This document shows, in pieces, positions 40,347 to 49,496 of a stretch of 64,000 nucleotides of DNA. Under the pieces are notes generated by a model. The model was not told the DNA's origin. It saw only the letters and a list, made by a program, of their open reading frames with translations, and ran no database searches. The translations under genes were made by a program, and so were the position numbers. This DNA comes from Rhodospirillaceae bacterium (GTDB lineage: Bacteria > Pseudomonadota > Alphaproteobacteria > DSM-16000 > Inquilinaceae): positions 787,501 through 851,500 of the forward strand of contig JACKIH010000003.1 of the NCBI GenBank assembly GCA_020638575.1. Reading direction: 5' to 3'. The number at the start of each line of letters is the position of its first letter. Within the stretch, counting starts at the first letter, position 1.

Positions 40347-42179
40347 TCACGCCCCATCCATTTGCCGATACCGGTCGCGTTGCGCCAGCAATGCCTGCTG
40401 ACGCGCGAGAACGGCCGCCGACGGCCGCTCCCGCAGCGTTCTGGAGACATCGGCCAATTCGCGCTCGATGCGCCGTACCTCGACGACCCGCCAGGCGCGT
40501 TGCCAAGCGTCGTCCAATTGCTCGGGCGCTGCCGTCCCGGCAAGCCAGTCGACACCCTCTGCGCGGATACGCTCACCGATACGCGCAACCGTTTCCTCCA
40601 GCCCAATCTGTGCGAAGTGGTCGCTCAATGCGGATGAATCAAGGTCGGGATGCTGCATCAATGCCGAGCATAGTGCACGGTGTGCGGCAATGTCGTCGGG
40701 ATGTTCGTAAACCAGCTCGCCAATTTGCTCCGCCATCGCCTCGAAGCGCCGCGGATCGGCCAAGAGGGCGGCCAGGATGAGACGCTCCGGGGCGAGCCCC
40801 GCTGCGGCCGAGCGGCTGGGCCGCGGGCCGCGGGGAGCCGCGTTGGGCCGCGCGCCGCGGCGCGCCGGCCGCCAGGGCCGCCGCTCGCCAGGCCGGCCGG
40901 CGTCGGCTGCCGCCGGCTGGAAGGCGCGGCGCACCCGCTCGGTGAACTCCTGGCGGTAGAAGCGCGCCACCGTGGCATCGGCGATGCGCCCGGCCTGGGC
41001 CTCCAGCGCCGCCTGCAGCCCGGCGCGGCCTTCCGGCGTCGTCAGGTGGTGGCGGGCGCATTCCAGGTCCCAGATGACATCGGCCAGCGAGCGCGCGGCG
41101 CCGATCACCTCCGCCATGGCGCGGGGGCCGTGGCCACGGATCAGGTCGTCGGGGTCCTGGCCCGCCGGCAGCAGCGCCACCTTCACCGTATGGTCGGGGC
41201 GCAGCAGCGGCAGCAGGCGTTCGGCCGCCCGGCCCGCTGCCGCCCGGCCGGCATCGTCACCGTCGAAGCACACCACCGGGTCGCGGCAGAACCGCCAGAT
41301 GAGCTGCGCCTGATGCTCGGTGAAGGCCGTCCCCAAGGGAGCGACGGCTCCGTTGAAGCCCGCCCGCACCAGGGCGATCACGTCCATATAGCCTTCCGCC
41401 ACGATGACGGGAGCGCCGTCATGGGCGGCCCGGCGGGCACGCGACAGGCCGTAGAGCAGCTGGCCCTTCTGGAACAGCGGGCTGTCCGCACTGTTGATGT
41501 ATTTCGGTCCGTCGCCGGCCATCAGCCGCGCGCCGAACCCCACCACCCGGTCGCGCGCATCGGCCACCGGGAACACCACGCGGTTGCGGAAGAAGCTATA
41601 GGCCGCCCGCCCATCATCGGGCTTGCGGGCGAGCCCGGCTGCGATGGCCAGCTCCTCGCCGATGCCGATGCCGGCCAGCGCCTTCAACAGCGCCTGGCTA
41701 TCGGCCGGTGCGAAGCCGAGGCGGAAGGTCTCCACCGCATCGTCGTCCAGGCCGCGGCTGCGCAGATAGTCGAGCGCCGGGCGGCCGCCGGCACTTTTCA
41801 GTTCCGCCTGGAAGAAGCGGCAGGCGCCCTCCAGTGCCGTCAGGGCATCGGCGCGGTGGCGCGACTGCTCGCGCGCCTGCTCCGTCTCCTTGGGCACCTC
41901 AAGCCCGGCTTCGCCGGCCAGCCGCTCCACCGCCTCGGCAAAGCTGAGCCCCTGGGTCTTCATCAGGAAGGTGAAGATGTCCCCGTGCTCCTGGCTGGAG
42001 AAGCAGTGGTAGAAGCCCTTCTCGTCGTTCACCGTGAACGACGGCGTGCGTTCCTTGTTGAAGGGGCTCAAGCCCACGAACTCCCGCCCGCGCCGCTGCA
42101 GGCTGACGCTGCGCCCCACCACCTGGGAGACCGATAGGCGGGCGCGGATCTCGTCCAGGAACTCCGGCGGATAGCGCAT
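40347..42179 (-). CDS. dnaG: DNA primase with altered zinc-binding motif
   Basis: 610 residues. Makes RNA primers at the replication fork. The TOPRIM core is intact (VIVAEGYMDVIAL, CFDGDDAGRAA). The N-terminal CHC2 zinc domain is recognisable (GLSPFNKERTPSFTV then KGFYHCFSSQEHGD) but three of four expected ligands are replaced: Ser38 for Cys, Asn41 for His and Ser62 for Cys; only Cys59 remains. The fold may be stabilised without metal, as seems to occur in some other alphaproteobacteria. Upstream of rpoD, 107 bases apart. Confidence 0.94.
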   Translation of the reverse strand: MRYPPEFLDEIRARLSVSQVVGRSVSLQRRGREFVGLSPFNKERTPSFTVNDEKGFYHCFSSQEHGDIFTFLMKTQGLSFAEAVERLAGEAGLEVPKETEQAREQSRHRADALTALEGACRFFQAELKSAGGRPALDYLRSRGLDDDAVETFRLGFAPADSQALLKALAGIGIGEELAIAAGLARKPDDGRAAYSFFRNRVVFPVADARDRVVGFGARLMAGDGPKYINSADSPLFQKGQLLYGLSRARRAAHDGAPVIVAEGYMDVIALVRAGFNGAVAPLGTAFTEHQAQLIWRFCRDPVVCFDGDDAGRAAAGRAAERLLPLLRPDHTVKVALLPAGQDPDDLIRGHGPRAMAEVIGAARSLADVIWDLECARHHLTTPEGRAGLQAALEAQAGRIADATVARFYRQEFTERVRRAFQPAAADAGRPGERRPWRPARRGARPNAAPRGPRPSRSAAAGLAPERLILAALLADPRRFEAMAEQIGELVYEHPDDIAAHRALCSALMQHPDLDSSALSDHFAQIGLEETVARIGERIRAEGVDWLAGTAAPEQLDDAWQRAWRVVEVRRIERELADVSRTLRERPSAAVLARQQALLAQRDRYRQMDGA

Positions 42180-42189
42180 CGGCGCCCCG

Positions 42190-42642
42190 TCAGGACAGCG
42201 ACTGTTTGGCCATGGCGCTCGCCTTGCCGAAATCCATGCGGCCGAGGTAGCGGCTGCGCAGCGCCTGCATGGTGCGGCCCATGTCCTTGAAGCCGGACGC
42301 CCCGATCTCCTTGATCACCGCGTCCACCGCCTGGCGGGTTTCCTGCTCGCCCATCTGGGCCGGCAGGAAGCGGCGGATCACCTCGATCTCGTCCTGTTCG
42401 GACTCCACCAGATCGAGGCGGCCGCCCTGCTCGTAGAGGCCGATGCTCTCGTTGCGCTGCTTCACCATGGTCTGCAACAGGCCGAGGATCTCGTCGTCGG
42501 TGATGCCGTCGGTGACGCCGTGGTCGCGCGCCGCGATGTCGCGGTCCTTGATGGCTGCCAAGATCAGGCGGATCGTGCTGATCGCCACCTGGTCCCGGCT
42601 GCGCATGGCCGTCTTGAGCGCGTTGTTTAAGTCCGTGCGCAC
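42190..42642 (-). CDS. GatB/YqeY domain protein
   Basis: 150 residues from GTG 42642 (GGAG 8 bases upstream); ATG 42705 would add a 21-residue extension unlike homologues, which begin with LRTDLNNALKTAM-type sequence. The domain is shared with the tail of the GatB amidotransferase subunit and is thought to bind tRNA; its role alone is unknown. It is 10 bases upstream of dnaG and is the usual neighbour of dnaG-rpoD. Confidence 0.85.
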   Translation of the reverse strand: MRTDLNNALKTAMRSRDQVAISTIRLILAAIKDRDIAARDHGVTDGITDDEILGLLQTMVKQRNESIGLYEQGGRLDLVESEQDEIEVIRRFLPAQMGEQETRQAVDAVIKEIGASGFKDMGRTMQALRSRYLGRMDFGKASAMAKQSLS

Positions 42643-42839
42643 GGCTCGGCTCCGATCCGTCCTTGTGAGTCCGGGCGGGCGGGCGGCGGCGATCCATGCT
42701 GCCATGGCCGGCCCGCGCCCCGTCGCCCTGAGAGCCCCTTCTGTGCCACATGTCAGCCGGCCTCAGGAAGCGTCAAGGGGGCCCCTTGGATCGGCGGGCA
42801 AACCGTGCGATCTCTCATCGGGTATCAGCGGAGATGACG

Positions 42840-44051
42840 ATGACGACACAACCCGGCAGCCCGCCGGTGGACAGCGTGCGGGCGGAAGGTCCGCCGGACG
42901 GCGCCACGGCCGCCCTGGTACTGGCCGACGGCACGGTGTTCTGGGGCCACGGCATCGGTGCGCCCGGCCGTGCTGTGGGCGAGGTGTGCTTCAACACCTC
43001 CATGACCGGCTATCAGGAAATCCTCACCGACCCGTCCTACGCCGGCCAGATCATCACCTTCACCTTCCCGCACATCGGCAATGTGGGCGCCAACCCCGAG
43101 GACATCGAAACGATCACGCCGGCGGCCCGCGGCCTGGTGCTGCGCGCCGACATCACCCAGCCGTCGAACTGGCGGGCCACCCGGCATTTCGACGACTGGC
43201 TGAAGGCGTACGACCTGGTGGGCCTCAGCGGCATCGACACGCGGCGGCTGACCCGGCGCATCCGCGACGGCGGCGCCCCCAACGGCGTCATCGTGCACGC
43301 GCCGGACGGCAAGTTCGACGTGCCGGCGCTGGTGGCGGAAGCCGCCGCCTGGCCCGGCCTGGAGGGCATGGACCTGGCCATCGAGGTGTCGACCCGCCAG
43401 ACCTATGGCTGGGACGAGACCCTGTGGCAGATCGGCGAAGGCTACGGCACGCAGGCCACCCCCTCCTGGCATGTGGTGGCGGTCGATTTCGGGGCCAAGC
43501 GCAACATCCTGCGCAACCTGGCCTCGGCCGGCTGCCGGGTGACGGTGGTGCCTGGCACGGCGACGGCCGAAGAGATCCTGCGCCACCGGCCGGACGGCGT
43601 CTTCCTCTCCAACGGTCCGGGCGATCCGGCGGCCACCGGGACCTATGCGGTGCCGGCGATCAAGGCTGTGCTGGAGGCGGGCGTGCCCACCTTCGGCATC
43701 TGTCTCGGCCACCAGATGCTGGCCCTGGCGCTGGGCGCGCGGACGGAGAAGATGCAGCGGGGCCACCGCGGCGCCAACCACCCGGTGAAGGACCTGACCA
43801 CCGGCAAGGTGGAGATCACCAGCCAGAACCACGGCTTCGTGGTGGTGCCCGACAGCCTGCCGGCGAGCGCCCAGGTGACCCATGTGAGCCTGTTCGACGG
43901 CACCAACGAGGGCCTGGCGCTGGCCGACGCGCCGGTGTTCTCCGTGCAGTACCACCCGGAAGCCTCGCCCGGCCCCAGCGACAGCCACTACCTCTTCAAG
44001 CGTTTCATCGACCTGATCGCCGCCACCCACGCCAAGGCGGCCGCGTCTTAG
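42840..44051 (+). CDS. carA: Carbamoyl-phosphate synthase small (glutaminase) subunit
   Basis: 403 residues. Hydrolyses glutamine to supply ammonia to CarB for pyrimidine and arginine synthesis. N-terminal GEVCFNTSMTGYQEILTDPSY, the class I glutaminase Cys in TFGICLGHQ and the His in SVQYHPEA are present. The second of two close ATGs (42840) is chosen because GGAG at 42830-42833 gives 6-base spacing; the first would overlap that site. carB is 1.5 kb away, separated by a GNAT gene and a minus-strand gene. Confidence 0.95.
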   Translation: MTTQPGSPPVDSVRAEGPPDGATAALVLADGTVFWGHGIGAPGRAVGEVCFNTSMTGYQEILTDPSYAGQIITFTFPHIGNVGANPEDIETITPAARGLVLRADITQPSNWRATRHFDDWLKAYDLVGLSGIDTRRLTRRIRDGGAPNGVIVHAPDGKFDVPALVAEAAAWPGLEGMDLAIEVSTRQTYGWDETLWQIGEGYGTQATPSWHVVAVDFGAKRNILRNLASAGCRVTVVPGTATAEEILRHRPDGVFLSNGPGDPAATGTYAVPAIKAVLEAGVPTFGICLGHQMLALALGARTEKMQRGHRGANHPVKDLTTGKVEITSQNHGFVVVPDSLPASAQVTHVSLFDGTNEGLALADAPVFSVQYHPEASPGPSDSHYLFKRFIDLIAATHAKAAAS

Positions 44052-44134
44052 GGGGCGTCAACCTCTGGCCGCGGTGCACAAGACCGGGCTATGAGTGGAT
44101 GTTTTGTCCCTCCGCCTGGCGAGGTAGACCCCCA

Positions 44135-44764
44135 GTGCGCCGTCTCCGCGACCTGCGGCAGCCCGACCGCCGCGCCGCACCGCCGCCCCTGCCGGATCTC
44201 GCCGGCCGGCAGGTGACCGCCCGGCTGGCGCGCCTGGGCGACGCCGAGCGCCTGCTCGCCTTCCACACCCGCAATGTGGAGCACCTGCGCCGCTGGTCGC
44301 CGCCGATGCCCGACGACTTTCTTACCGTCGGCTACTGGCGGCGCTGGACCTCCGCCGCCAAGACCCTGTTCGACCAGGACCGCTCCATGCGCCTGGTGCT
44401 GCATCTGCGCCACGAGGAGGAGTCGCGGCTGATCGGCCAGATCAACCTCTCCAACATCCAGCGCGGCGCCATGGCCGCCGGCACCGTCGGTTACCAGGTC
44501 GACCGCACGCTGGAAGGCCGCGGGCTGATGGCCGAGGCCATGGGCTTGGCCGTGGACTACTGCTTCGGGTCGTTCGGGCTGCACCGCATCATCGCCACCT
44601 ACATGCCGGAGAACCGGCGCAGCGCGGCCCTGCTGCGCCGCCTCGGCTTCGAGGTGGAAGGCTACGCGCGCGACTACCTGTTCATCGACGGGCAATGGCG
44701 CGACCACGTGCTGACCAGCCTGATTGCCCCCATCGCCAAGGACCCCTGTCCGCTCAGCCGATGA
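44135..44764 (+). CDS. GNAT acetyltransferase, RimJ/RimL-like
   Basis: 209 residues from GTG 44135 (GAGG about 10 bases upstream). The GNAT fold is clear: N-terminal strand RLARLGDAERLLAFHTRN, the acetyl-CoA loop region VDRTLEGRGLMAEAMGLAVDY and the C-terminal TYMPENRRSAALLRRLGFEVEG typical of the RimJ/RimL/SpeG branch, which acetylates protein N-termini or amines. The target is unknown. Its last 11 bases overlap the stop end of the opposite 4Fe-4S gene. Confidence 0.85.
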   Translation: MRRLRDLRQPDRRAAPPPLPDLAGRQVTARLARLGDAERLLAFHTRNVEHLRRWSPPMPDDFLTVGYWRRWTSAAKTLFDQDRSMRLVLHLRHEEESRLIGQINLSNIQRGAMAAGTVGYQVDRTLEGRGLMAEAMGLAVDYCFGSFGLHRIIATYMPENRRSAALLRRLGFEVEGYARDYLFIDGQWRDHVLTSLIAPIAKDPCPLSR

Positions 44765-45428
44765 ACGCTTTCATGTGGAAGGCCGCCTGTTCGGCCACAT
44801 AGGAGTGGCCGACCGGGCAGGCCCGGCGTGCCAGGCAGCCGGCGGTGCGGCAGGCGATGCCCTGCCCGACGACATGCTTGCGGCAGACGGCGGCATTGAA
44901 CCCGTCCGCCGTGAAAGCCTTTACCGGACAAGCCGTCAGGCACGGGCGGAGCGAACAGGTATCGCAGGGCGACGGCGTTGCCGGCTCGGCGGGTAGCGTC
45001 CCGGCCACCAAGAGGGCTGCCCGCAACCCCATCCACAGGCCGAAGCGGTAGTGGATGCCGAGCCCCAAAGGCGAGGCATGCACCTGCCCCGTGCGTATGG
45101 CCCAGGCGACGAAGGGGCGGTAGGGCGGCTCGTCGAAGGGATAGACCGCCGTCGCCCCGATGGCAGTGGCGATGGGGGCCACCACCTGGCGCGTCCAGCG
45201 ATCGAGCGCGTTCTTGCCCGGCGACGTCCGGCCCGCCGCCAGATCGGCCTTGAAAGCCGGCCACATCCCGTCGGGCCCGTTGCCGACAAGGATGCCCGCC
45301 GTCAGTCTCGGGTCCGCCGCCTCGCCCGCCGCCTCGCCCGCCGCCTCGCCCGCCGCCAACGCGAACTGGCCGATGCGCACCAGCCCATGGTCCGCCAGCC
45401 GCCCGTCCAGATCCACCAGATCGACCAT
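44754..45428 (-). CDS. Cysteine-rich ferredoxin-like protein with two 4Fe-4S-type motifs
   Basis: 224 residues. The C-terminal part has CDTCSLRPCLTACPVKAF, a complete C-X2-C-X4-C-X3-CP cluster site, and a second set of four cysteines (CRKHV..CRTAGCLARRACPVGH). The N-terminal 120 residues have no family I recognise, though the arrangement resembles the ferredoxin part of QueG. A 12-base repeat near 45309-45355 encodes GEAA three times. Function unknown; a redox role is inferred. Confidence 0.7.
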   Translation of the reverse strand: MVDLVDLDGRLADHGLVRIGQFALAAGEAAGEAAGEAADPRLTAGILVGNGPDGMWPAFKADLAAGRTSPGKNALDRWTRQVVAPIATAIGATAVYPFDEPPYRPFVAWAIRTGQVHASPLGLGIHYRFGLWMGLRAALLVAGTLPAEPATPSPCDTCSLRPCLTACPVKAFTADGFNAAVCRKHVVGQGIACRTAGCLARRACPVGHSYVAEQAAFHMKAFIG

Positions 45429-45565
45429 CGCCTTCGCCCCATCCCCACACCAGGGCCAAACGGTTCATTCACCGCGACGCGATGCAGCGCTGCCCGCCAT
45501 CCCCCTTTCGCCCGCGCTGCCCTGCCCCTATAACCCAGCCGGCTCCGCAGAACCCAGCAGGTCCC

Positions 45566-48500
45566 ATGCCCAAGCGCACCGATATTGAGTCCATCTGTAT
45601 CATCGGCGCCGGCCCGATCGTCATCGGTCAAGCCTGCGAGTTCGACTATTCCGGCACGCAAGCGGTGAAGGCGCTGAAGCAGGAGGGCTATCGGGTCGTC
45701 CTGGTGAACTCCAATCCCGCGACCATCATGACCGATCCGGAGCTGGCCGACGCGACTTATGTTGAGCCGATCACGCCGGACATCGTCGCCAAGATCCTGG
45801 AGCGCGAGCGGCCCTCCGCCGTGCTGCCCACCATGGGCGGCCAGACGGCGCTCAACACCGCCATGGCGCTGGCCCGCGACGGCGTGCTGGATGAGCTGGG
45901 GATCGAGCTGATCGGCGCCAAGCCCGAGGTGATCGCCAAGGCCGAGGACCGCCAGCTTTTCCGCGAGGCGATGGACGCCATCGGCCTGGAAAGCCCGCGC
46001 TCGCGCCTCGCCCGCTCGGTGGAGCAGGCCCTGGAGGCGCTGGAGATGGTTGGCCTGCCGGCCATCATCCGGCCCAGCTTTACCCTGGGCGGCGGCGGCG
46101 GCGGCATCGCCTACAGCCGCACCCAGTTCGAGGAGATCGTGCGCAGCGGCCTGCGCACCAGCCCGGTGCACGAGGTGCTGATCGAGGAATCGGTGCTCGG
46201 CTGGAAGGAGTTCGAGATGGAGGTGGTCCGCGACAAGGCGGACAACTGCATCATCATCTGCTCGATCGAAAACCTGGACCCCATGGGCATCCACACCGGC
46301 GATTCCATCACGGTGGCCCCGGCGCTGACGCTGACCGACAAGGAATACCAGATCATGCGGGACGCCTCGATCGCGTGCCTGCGCGAGATCGGTGTGGATA
46401 CCGGCGGGTCCAACGTGCAGTTCGCCGTGGAGCCGTCGACCGGCCGGCTGGTGATCATCGAGATGAACCCGCGGGTGTCGCGGTCATCGGCCCTGGCGTC
46501 CAAGGCCACCGGCTTTCCCATCGCCAAGGTCGCCGCCAAGCTGGCCGTGGGCTACACGCTGGACGAGCTGGACAACGACATCACCCGGGTCACCCCGGCC
46601 TCCTTCGAACCGACCATCGACTATGTCGTGGTCAAGATGCCCCGCTTCACCTTCGAGAAGTTCCCGTCTGCCAACCCGCTCTTGACCACCACCATGAAGT
46701 CGGTGGGCGAAGCCATGGCCATCGGCCGCTGCTTCCCCGAAGCGCTGCAGAAAGCGCTCAGGTCCATGGAGACGGGGTTGACCGGGCTCAATGAGGTGCG
46801 CATCACCGGCGACGGTTCAGGCGGCGGACCGGTGGACCTGGACTCCGTACGGGCGGCCCTCAACCAGCCGCTGCACGACCGCCTGCTGGTGGTGGCCCAG
46901 GCCCTGCGGATCGGCCTGCCGGTGGAGGATATTCACGCGGCCTGCAAGATAGATCCCTGGTTCCTCAATCAGATCGCAGACATTGTTGCGATGGAAAATG
47001 AGGTTCGCAGTTACGGTGCGCCGCGCGATGGACGGGGCTGGACGCGGCTGAAGAGCATGGGCTTTTCCGACGCCCGGCTGGCCGAACTGGTCGGCTGGTC
47101 GGAAATCGAGGTGGCCGACCGGCGCATCGACCACGGGGTGCGTCCCGTGTTCAAGCGCATCGACACCTGTGCCGGCGAGTTCGCCAGCGACACCCCCTAC
47201 ATGTACTCCACCTACGAGTACGACGGCGATTGCGAGGCGCGGCCCACCGAGCGCAACAAGATCATCATCCTCGGCGGCGGCCCCAACCGCATCGGCCAGG
47301 GGATCGAGTTCGACTATTGCTGCGTGCATGCGGTCTACGCCCTCCGGGAATCCGGGTACGAGACCATCATGGTCAACTGCAACCCGGAAACCGTGTCGAC
47401 CGACTACGACACCGCCGACCGCCTCTATTTCGAGCCGCTGACGTCGGAAGACGTGATCGAGCTGGTGCGCGCCGAGCAGCGCCGCGGCCGCTTGCTCGGG
47501 GTCATCGTGCAGTTTGGCGGGCAGACGCCGCTGAAGCTGTCCCACGACCTGGAAGCCGCCGGCATCCCCATCCTCGGCACCCAGAAGGACGCCATCGATC
47601 TGGCCGAGGACCGCCAGCGCTTCAAGGATCTGCTGAACACGCTGGGCCTGCGCCAGCCGGTGAACGGCATCGCGCTGTCGGCCGGCGAGGCGGAACGGGC
47701 GGCCGAGCTGATCGGCTACCCCGTCCTCCTGCGCCCCTCCTACGTGCTGGGCGGTCGCGGCATGGAGATCGTCCACGACCTGGACAGCCTGCGCCGCTAC
47801 ATCACCACCGCGGTAAACGTGTCGGGCAACAACCCGGTGCTGATCGACCACTATCTGCGCGATGCCATCGAGGTGGACGTGGATGCGGTGTCTGACGGCC
47901 GCGACGTCGCCGTGGTCGGCATCATGGAACACATCGAGGAAGCCGGCATCCATTCCGGCGATAGCGCCTGCACGCTGCCGCCCCACAGCCTCAGCGATCG
48001 CATCGTGGCGGAGCTGGAGGCGCAGACCCGCCGGCTCGCCATCGGGCTGAAGGTGGTGGGGCTGATCAACGTGCAATTCGCCATCCAGCACGACGACGTG
48101 TTCATTTTGGAGGTGAACCCGCGGGCCAGCCGCACCGTGCCCTTCGTGGCCAAGGCGACCGGCGTGCCCATCGCCAAGATCGCCGCCCGGGTGATGGCGG
48201 GCGAGCCGCTGGCCGGCTTCAACCTGCGCCACGCCCGGCCGCGCCACACCGCGGTGAAGGAGGCGGTGTTTCCGTTCAACCGCTTCCCCGAGGTGGATAC
48301 CCTGCTGGGGCCGGAAATGAAGTCCACCGGAGAGGTGATGGGCCTCGACCTGGATTTCGGCCACGCGTTTGCCAAGAGCCAGCTCGGCGCCGGTGTCGAT
48401 CTGCCCCAGGAGGGCACGGTGTTCCTCTCGGTGCGCGACGTCGACAAGCCGGCGGTGGTGCCCATCGCCGACAAGCTGGCGGATCTCGGCTTCGCGCTCA

Positions 48501-48817
48501 TTGCCACGGGAGGTACGGCCTCATATCTGGCCGATGCGGGGCTGCCGGTGAGCCGCGTCAACAAGGTGCTGGAAGGCCAGCCCCACATCGTCGACGCCAT
48601 GATCGACGGACGGGTCCAACTGGTGGTCAATACAACCGAAGGCGCACAGGCGATCCGCGACAGCTTCAGCCTGCGTCAAGCGGCCTTGACACAAGGGATT
48701 CCCTACTGCACCACCATCGCCGGCGCACGCGCGGCGGTGGAGGGCATCGCCGCCCTGACCACCGGTCAGCTTGAAGTGGCGCCTCTTCAGTCCTACGTTT
48801 GCGGCTTGGTCTCTTAG
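45566..48817 (+). CDS. carB: Carbamoyl-phosphate synthase large subunit
   Basis: 1083 residues, normal length. Two homologous ATP-grasp halves: the first starts with CIIGAGPIVIGQACEFDYSG, the second with ILGGGPNRIGQGIEFDYCCV; both have ATP loops (TLGGGGGGIAY, VLGGRGMEIV) and metal sites (EMNPRVSRSSALASKATG, EVNPRASRTVPFVAKATG). The C-terminal allosteric domain ends LATGGTASYLADAGL-type sequence. ATG 45566 follows CAGCAGG. A possible terminator follows it. Confidence 0.96.
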   Translation: MPKRTDIESICIIGAGPIVIGQACEFDYSGTQAVKALKQEGYRVVLVNSNPATIMTDPELADATYVEPITPDIVAKILERERPSAVLPTMGGQTALNTAMALARDGVLDELGIELIGAKPEVIAKAEDRQLFREAMDAIGLESPRSRLARSVEQALEALEMVGLPAIIRPSFTLGGGGGGIAYSRTQFEEIVRSGLRTSPVHEVLIEESVLGWKEFEMEVVRDKADNCIIICSIENLDPMGIHTGDSITVAPALTLTDKEYQIMRDASIACLREIGVDTGGSNVQFAVEPSTGRLVIIEMNPRVSRSSALASKATGFPIAKVAAKLAVGYTLDELDNDITRVTPASFEPTIDYVVVKMPRFTFEKFPSANPLLTTTMKSVGEAMAIGRCFPEALQKALRSMETGLTGLNEVRITGDGSGGGPVDLDSVRAALNQPLHDRLLVVAQALRIGLPVEDIHAACKIDPWFLNQIADIVAMENEVRSYGAPRDGRGWTRLKSMGFSDARLAELVGWSEIEVADRRIDHGVRPVFKRIDTCAGEFASDTPYMYSTYEYDGDCEARPTERNKIIILGGGPNRIGQGIEFDYCCVHAVYALRESGYETIMVNCNPETVSTDYDTADRLYFEPLTSEDVIELVRAEQRRGRLLGVIVQFGGQTPLKLSHDLEAAGIPILGTQKDAIDLAEDRQRFKDLLNTLGLRQPVNGIALSAGEAERAAELIGYPVLLRPSYVLGGRGMEIVHDLDSLRRYITTAVNVSGNNPVLIDHYLRDAIEVDVDAVSDGRDVAVVGIMEHIEEAGIHSGDSACTLPPHSLSDRIVAELEAQTRRLAIGLKVVGLINVQFAIQHDDVFILEVNPRASRTVPFVAKATGVPIAKIAARVMAGEPLAGFNLRHARPRHTAVKEAVFPFNRFPEVDTLLGPEMKSTGEVMGLDLDFGHAFAKSQLGAGVDLPQEGTVFLSVRDVDKPAVVPIADKLADLGFALIATGGTASYLADAGLPVSRVNKVLEGQPHIVDAMIDGRVQLVVNTTEGAQAIRDSFSLRQAALTQGIPYCTTIAGARAAVEGIAALTTGQLEVAPLQSYVCGLVS

Positions 48818-48821
48818 CCGG

Positions 48822-48855
48822 AACCGCCCTGGCCGTCGGGTCGGGGTCGGTTTTT
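48822..48855 (+). terminator. Possible intrinsic terminator after carB
   Basis: AACCGCCC pairs with GGG-t-CGGTT around a 14-base loop, with one bulged T and a T-rich run to 48855. The stem is imperfect and the loop large, but the position between carB and greA is right. Confidence 0.4.
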
Positions 48856-48890
48856 CGTGCGTCGAACAACGATTGGGAACGGCGAAGCGA

Positions 48891-49364
48891 ATGGACAAGG
48901 TACCCATGACCCAGCTCGGGTACACGCGCCTGCAGGATGAGCTGAAGCACCTCAAGTCGGTCGAACGCCCGTCGATCATCAAGGCGATCGCCGAGGCGCG
49001 CGAGCATGGCGACCTGTCGGAGAATGCCGAATACCATGCCGCCCGCGAGCGCCAGGGGTTCATCGAAGGCCGCGTGCAGGAGCTGGAAGACCGGCTGTCG
49101 CGCGCGGAAGTGATCGATGTCTCCAAGCTGTCCGGCGACTCGGTAAAGTTCGGCGCCACCGTCACCCTGGCGGATGAGGAGACCGACGAGGAATCGACCT
49201 ACCAGATCGTCGGCCAGGACGAATCCGACGTGAAGGCGGGCCGGCTGTCGATCACCGCACCGCTGGCGCGCGGCCTGATCAACAAGACCGTGGGCGACAC
49301 CGTGGAGATCACCACGCCCAACGGCTCGAAGAGCTACGAGATCGTCACCATCCGCTACATCTGA
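48891..49364 (+). CDS. greA: Transcription elongation factor GreA
   Basis: 157 residues, the usual length. N-terminal coiled coil with AEAREHGDLSENAEYHAAR, including the acidic tip (DLSEN) that inserts into the RNA polymerase channel to trigger transcript cleavage, and a C-terminal FKBP-like domain (FGATVTLAD, RIVGQDES-type QIVGQDE). ATG 48891 begins MDKVPMTQLG, matching the family start. Confidence 0.96.
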   Translation: MDKVPMTQLGYTRLQDELKHLKSVERPSIIKAIAEAREHGDLSENAEYHAARERQGFIEGRVQELEDRLSRAEVIDVSKLSGDSVKFGATVTLADEETDEESTYQIVGQDESDVKAGRLSITAPLARGLINKTVGDTVEITTPNGSKSYEIVTIRYI

Positions 49365-49496
49365 CCGGGGGAATGCCGCCGGCACCCGTCCGTTCGGACC
49401 GGCGCGCCGCGAGCGAACGTGACGCAGTCTAAGGAACGGGTCGACCCGGCCGGCGCGGACGCGCTATAGCCGCCCGCATCGTTCGTGCGGTAGGCC

